This document shows, one piece after another, positions 63,368 to 64,000 of a stretch of 64,000 bases of DNA. This stretch comes from Hyphomicrobiaceae bacterium (GTDB taxonomy: Bacteria > Pseudomonadota > Alphaproteobacteria > Rhizobiales > Hyphomicrobiaceae). The DNA lies in contig JALHMB010000001.1 in the NCBI GenBank assembly GCA_022844275.1, positions 434,001 through 498,000 on the forward strand, read 5' to 3'. The first letter of the stretch is position 1; each line of letters begins with the position of its first letter. The notes beneath the pieces were generated by a model. It was not told the DNA's origin. It saw only the letters and a list, made by a program, of their open reading frames with translations, and did no database searches. The translations under genes were made by a program, and so were the position numbers.

Positions 63368-64000
63368 ATGGCCGCCACGAGCCAAACAGCGAATGGCCTG
63401 ATCCCGGGCGCCGGCACGCCGGTACAGTTCACCCGCGATGAAGAGCTGACCGCCTATCGCGAGATGTTGCTGATCCGCCGCTTCGAGGAGAAGGCGGGCC
63501 AGCTCTACGGCATGGGTTTCATCGGCGGCTTCTGCCACCTCTATATCGGGCAGGAGGCGGTCGTCGTCGGCATGCAGATGGCGATCAAGCCAGGCGACCA
63601 AGTGATCACCACCTATCGCGATCACGGCCACATGCTCGCAACGGGCATGGACCCGAAGGGTGTCATGGCCGAGCTTACCGGCCGCCAGGGAGGCTATTCC
63701 CGCGGCAAGGGCGGCTCCATGCACATGTTCTCCAAGGAGAAGAATTTCTACGGCGGTCACGGCATCGTCGGTGCCAACGTACCGCTCGGCGCGGGTCTCG
63801 CCTTCGCCAACAAGTACCGCGGCAACGACAACGTCTGCCTCACGTACTTCGGTGACGGCGCCGCCAACCAGGGCCAGGTCTACGAAACCTTCAACATGGC
63901 GAAGCTCTGGCACCTGCCGGTGATCTTCATCATCGAGAACAACCGCTATGCCATGGGCACGGCGATCGAGCGTTCATCGGCGACGACGGATTTCTCACGC
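63368..64000 (+). CDS. pdhA: Pyruvate dehydrogenase E1 component alpha subunit (partial, C-terminus off the right edge)
   Basis: The first 211 residues of the thiamine-diphosphate-binding alpha subunit of pyruvate dehydrogenase E1. The start after GGGAGG reads MAATSQTANG; then AYREMLLIRRFEEKAGQLYGMG, GFCHLYIGQEAVVVGM, TTYRDHGHMLATGMDPKG, GGHGIVGANVPLGAGLAFANK, and the ThDP motif opening YFGDGAANQGQVYETFN with IIENN. The frame is open to the window edge. Expected next gene would be pdhB. Confidence 0.95.
   Translation, partial: MAATSQTANGLIPGAGTPVQFTRDEELTAYREMLLIRRFEEKAGQLYGMGFIGGFCHLYIGQEAVVVGMQMAIKPGDQVITTYRDHGHMLATGMDPKGVMAELTGRQGGYSRGKGGSMHMFSKEKNFYGGHGIVGANVPLGAGLAFANKYRGNDNVCLTYFGDGAANQGQVYETFNMAKLWHLPVIFIIENNRYAMGTAIERSSATTDFSR

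Noticed and set aside
1-64000. CRISPR array, prophage or complete insertion sequence
   Set aside because: No regular direct repeats with spacers, no phage structural genes and no transposase were seen anywhere in the window.

Overview
The window looks like chromosomal DNA of a GC-rich alphaproteobacterium, most likely of the order Hyphomicrobiales (Rhizobiales). The evidence is the neighbour set tlpA / argH-lptM-lysA-TIGR02302, the histone-deacetylase-like gene with xseB and dxs, many solute-uptake systems of the Liv and tripartite tricarboxylate (Tct/Bug) kinds, and a LivM-LivH pair with a small DUF6867-like membrane gene. Assignment is by gene content and composition only; no species is claimed. 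Two genes run off the ends: a Liv-type binding protein at the left edge and pyruvate dehydrogenase E1 alpha (pdhA) at the right edge.

Layout. 1-5 kb: a minus-strand branched-chain amino-acid ABC operon (livH, livM, livG, livF, a small membrane protein, binding protein). 5-7 kb: CDGSH iron-sulfur protein, a 62-aa conserved ORF, a DUF5677-like protein. 7-13 kb: a minus-strand catabolic/uptake operon (SDR, two tandem TctC/Bug binding proteins, tctB, tctA, nitrilase-type amidase). Divergent from it at 13-16 kb are a FAH-family hydrolase, a zinc alcohol dehydrogenase and an enolase-superfamily dehydratase; together they read as uptake and breakdown of a sugar acid or similar carboxylate. 16-26 kb: housekeeping and small genes (pilus N-domain protein, LysR-cupin, GNAT, NIPSNAP, HDAC-like, xseB, dxs, cupin DUF985, a secreted caspase-SH3-YARHG protein). 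26-34 kb: a surface-glycan-like cluster with two sugar epimerases, three tandem paralogous CgeB-like glycosyltransferases, a GH39-like glycosidase, a short SPFH protein and a TylF-type methyltransferase. 34-39 kb: mixed metabolic genes. 39-44.5 kb: an accessory stretch with a TIR/deoxyribosyltransferase-like protein, a tRNA-Leu-like gene with a strange anticodon arm, a normal tRNA-Leu(CAA), a three-subunit nitrile hydratase/thiocyanate hydrolase with a histidine-rich leader, and orphan immunity-like genes. 44-54 kb: acyl-CoA synthetase, methyltransferase, a decayed streptomycin-kinase gene, TetR with its target, SDRs, MBL hydrolase. 54-64 kb: tlpA, argH, lptM, lysA, TIGR02302, an iron-type ABC permease, pdhA.

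The strongest unexplained signals are (1) a 167-bp twin-palindrome element in two inverted copies 26 kb apart, each ending one base before a start codon, with a third degenerate copy in the liv operon; (2) a 127-bp GC-rich inverted-repeat element placed at convergent gene ends; and (3) a tRNA-Leu-like gene that keeps every canonical stem but carries a 34-nt anticodon loop that itself folds into a hairpin.
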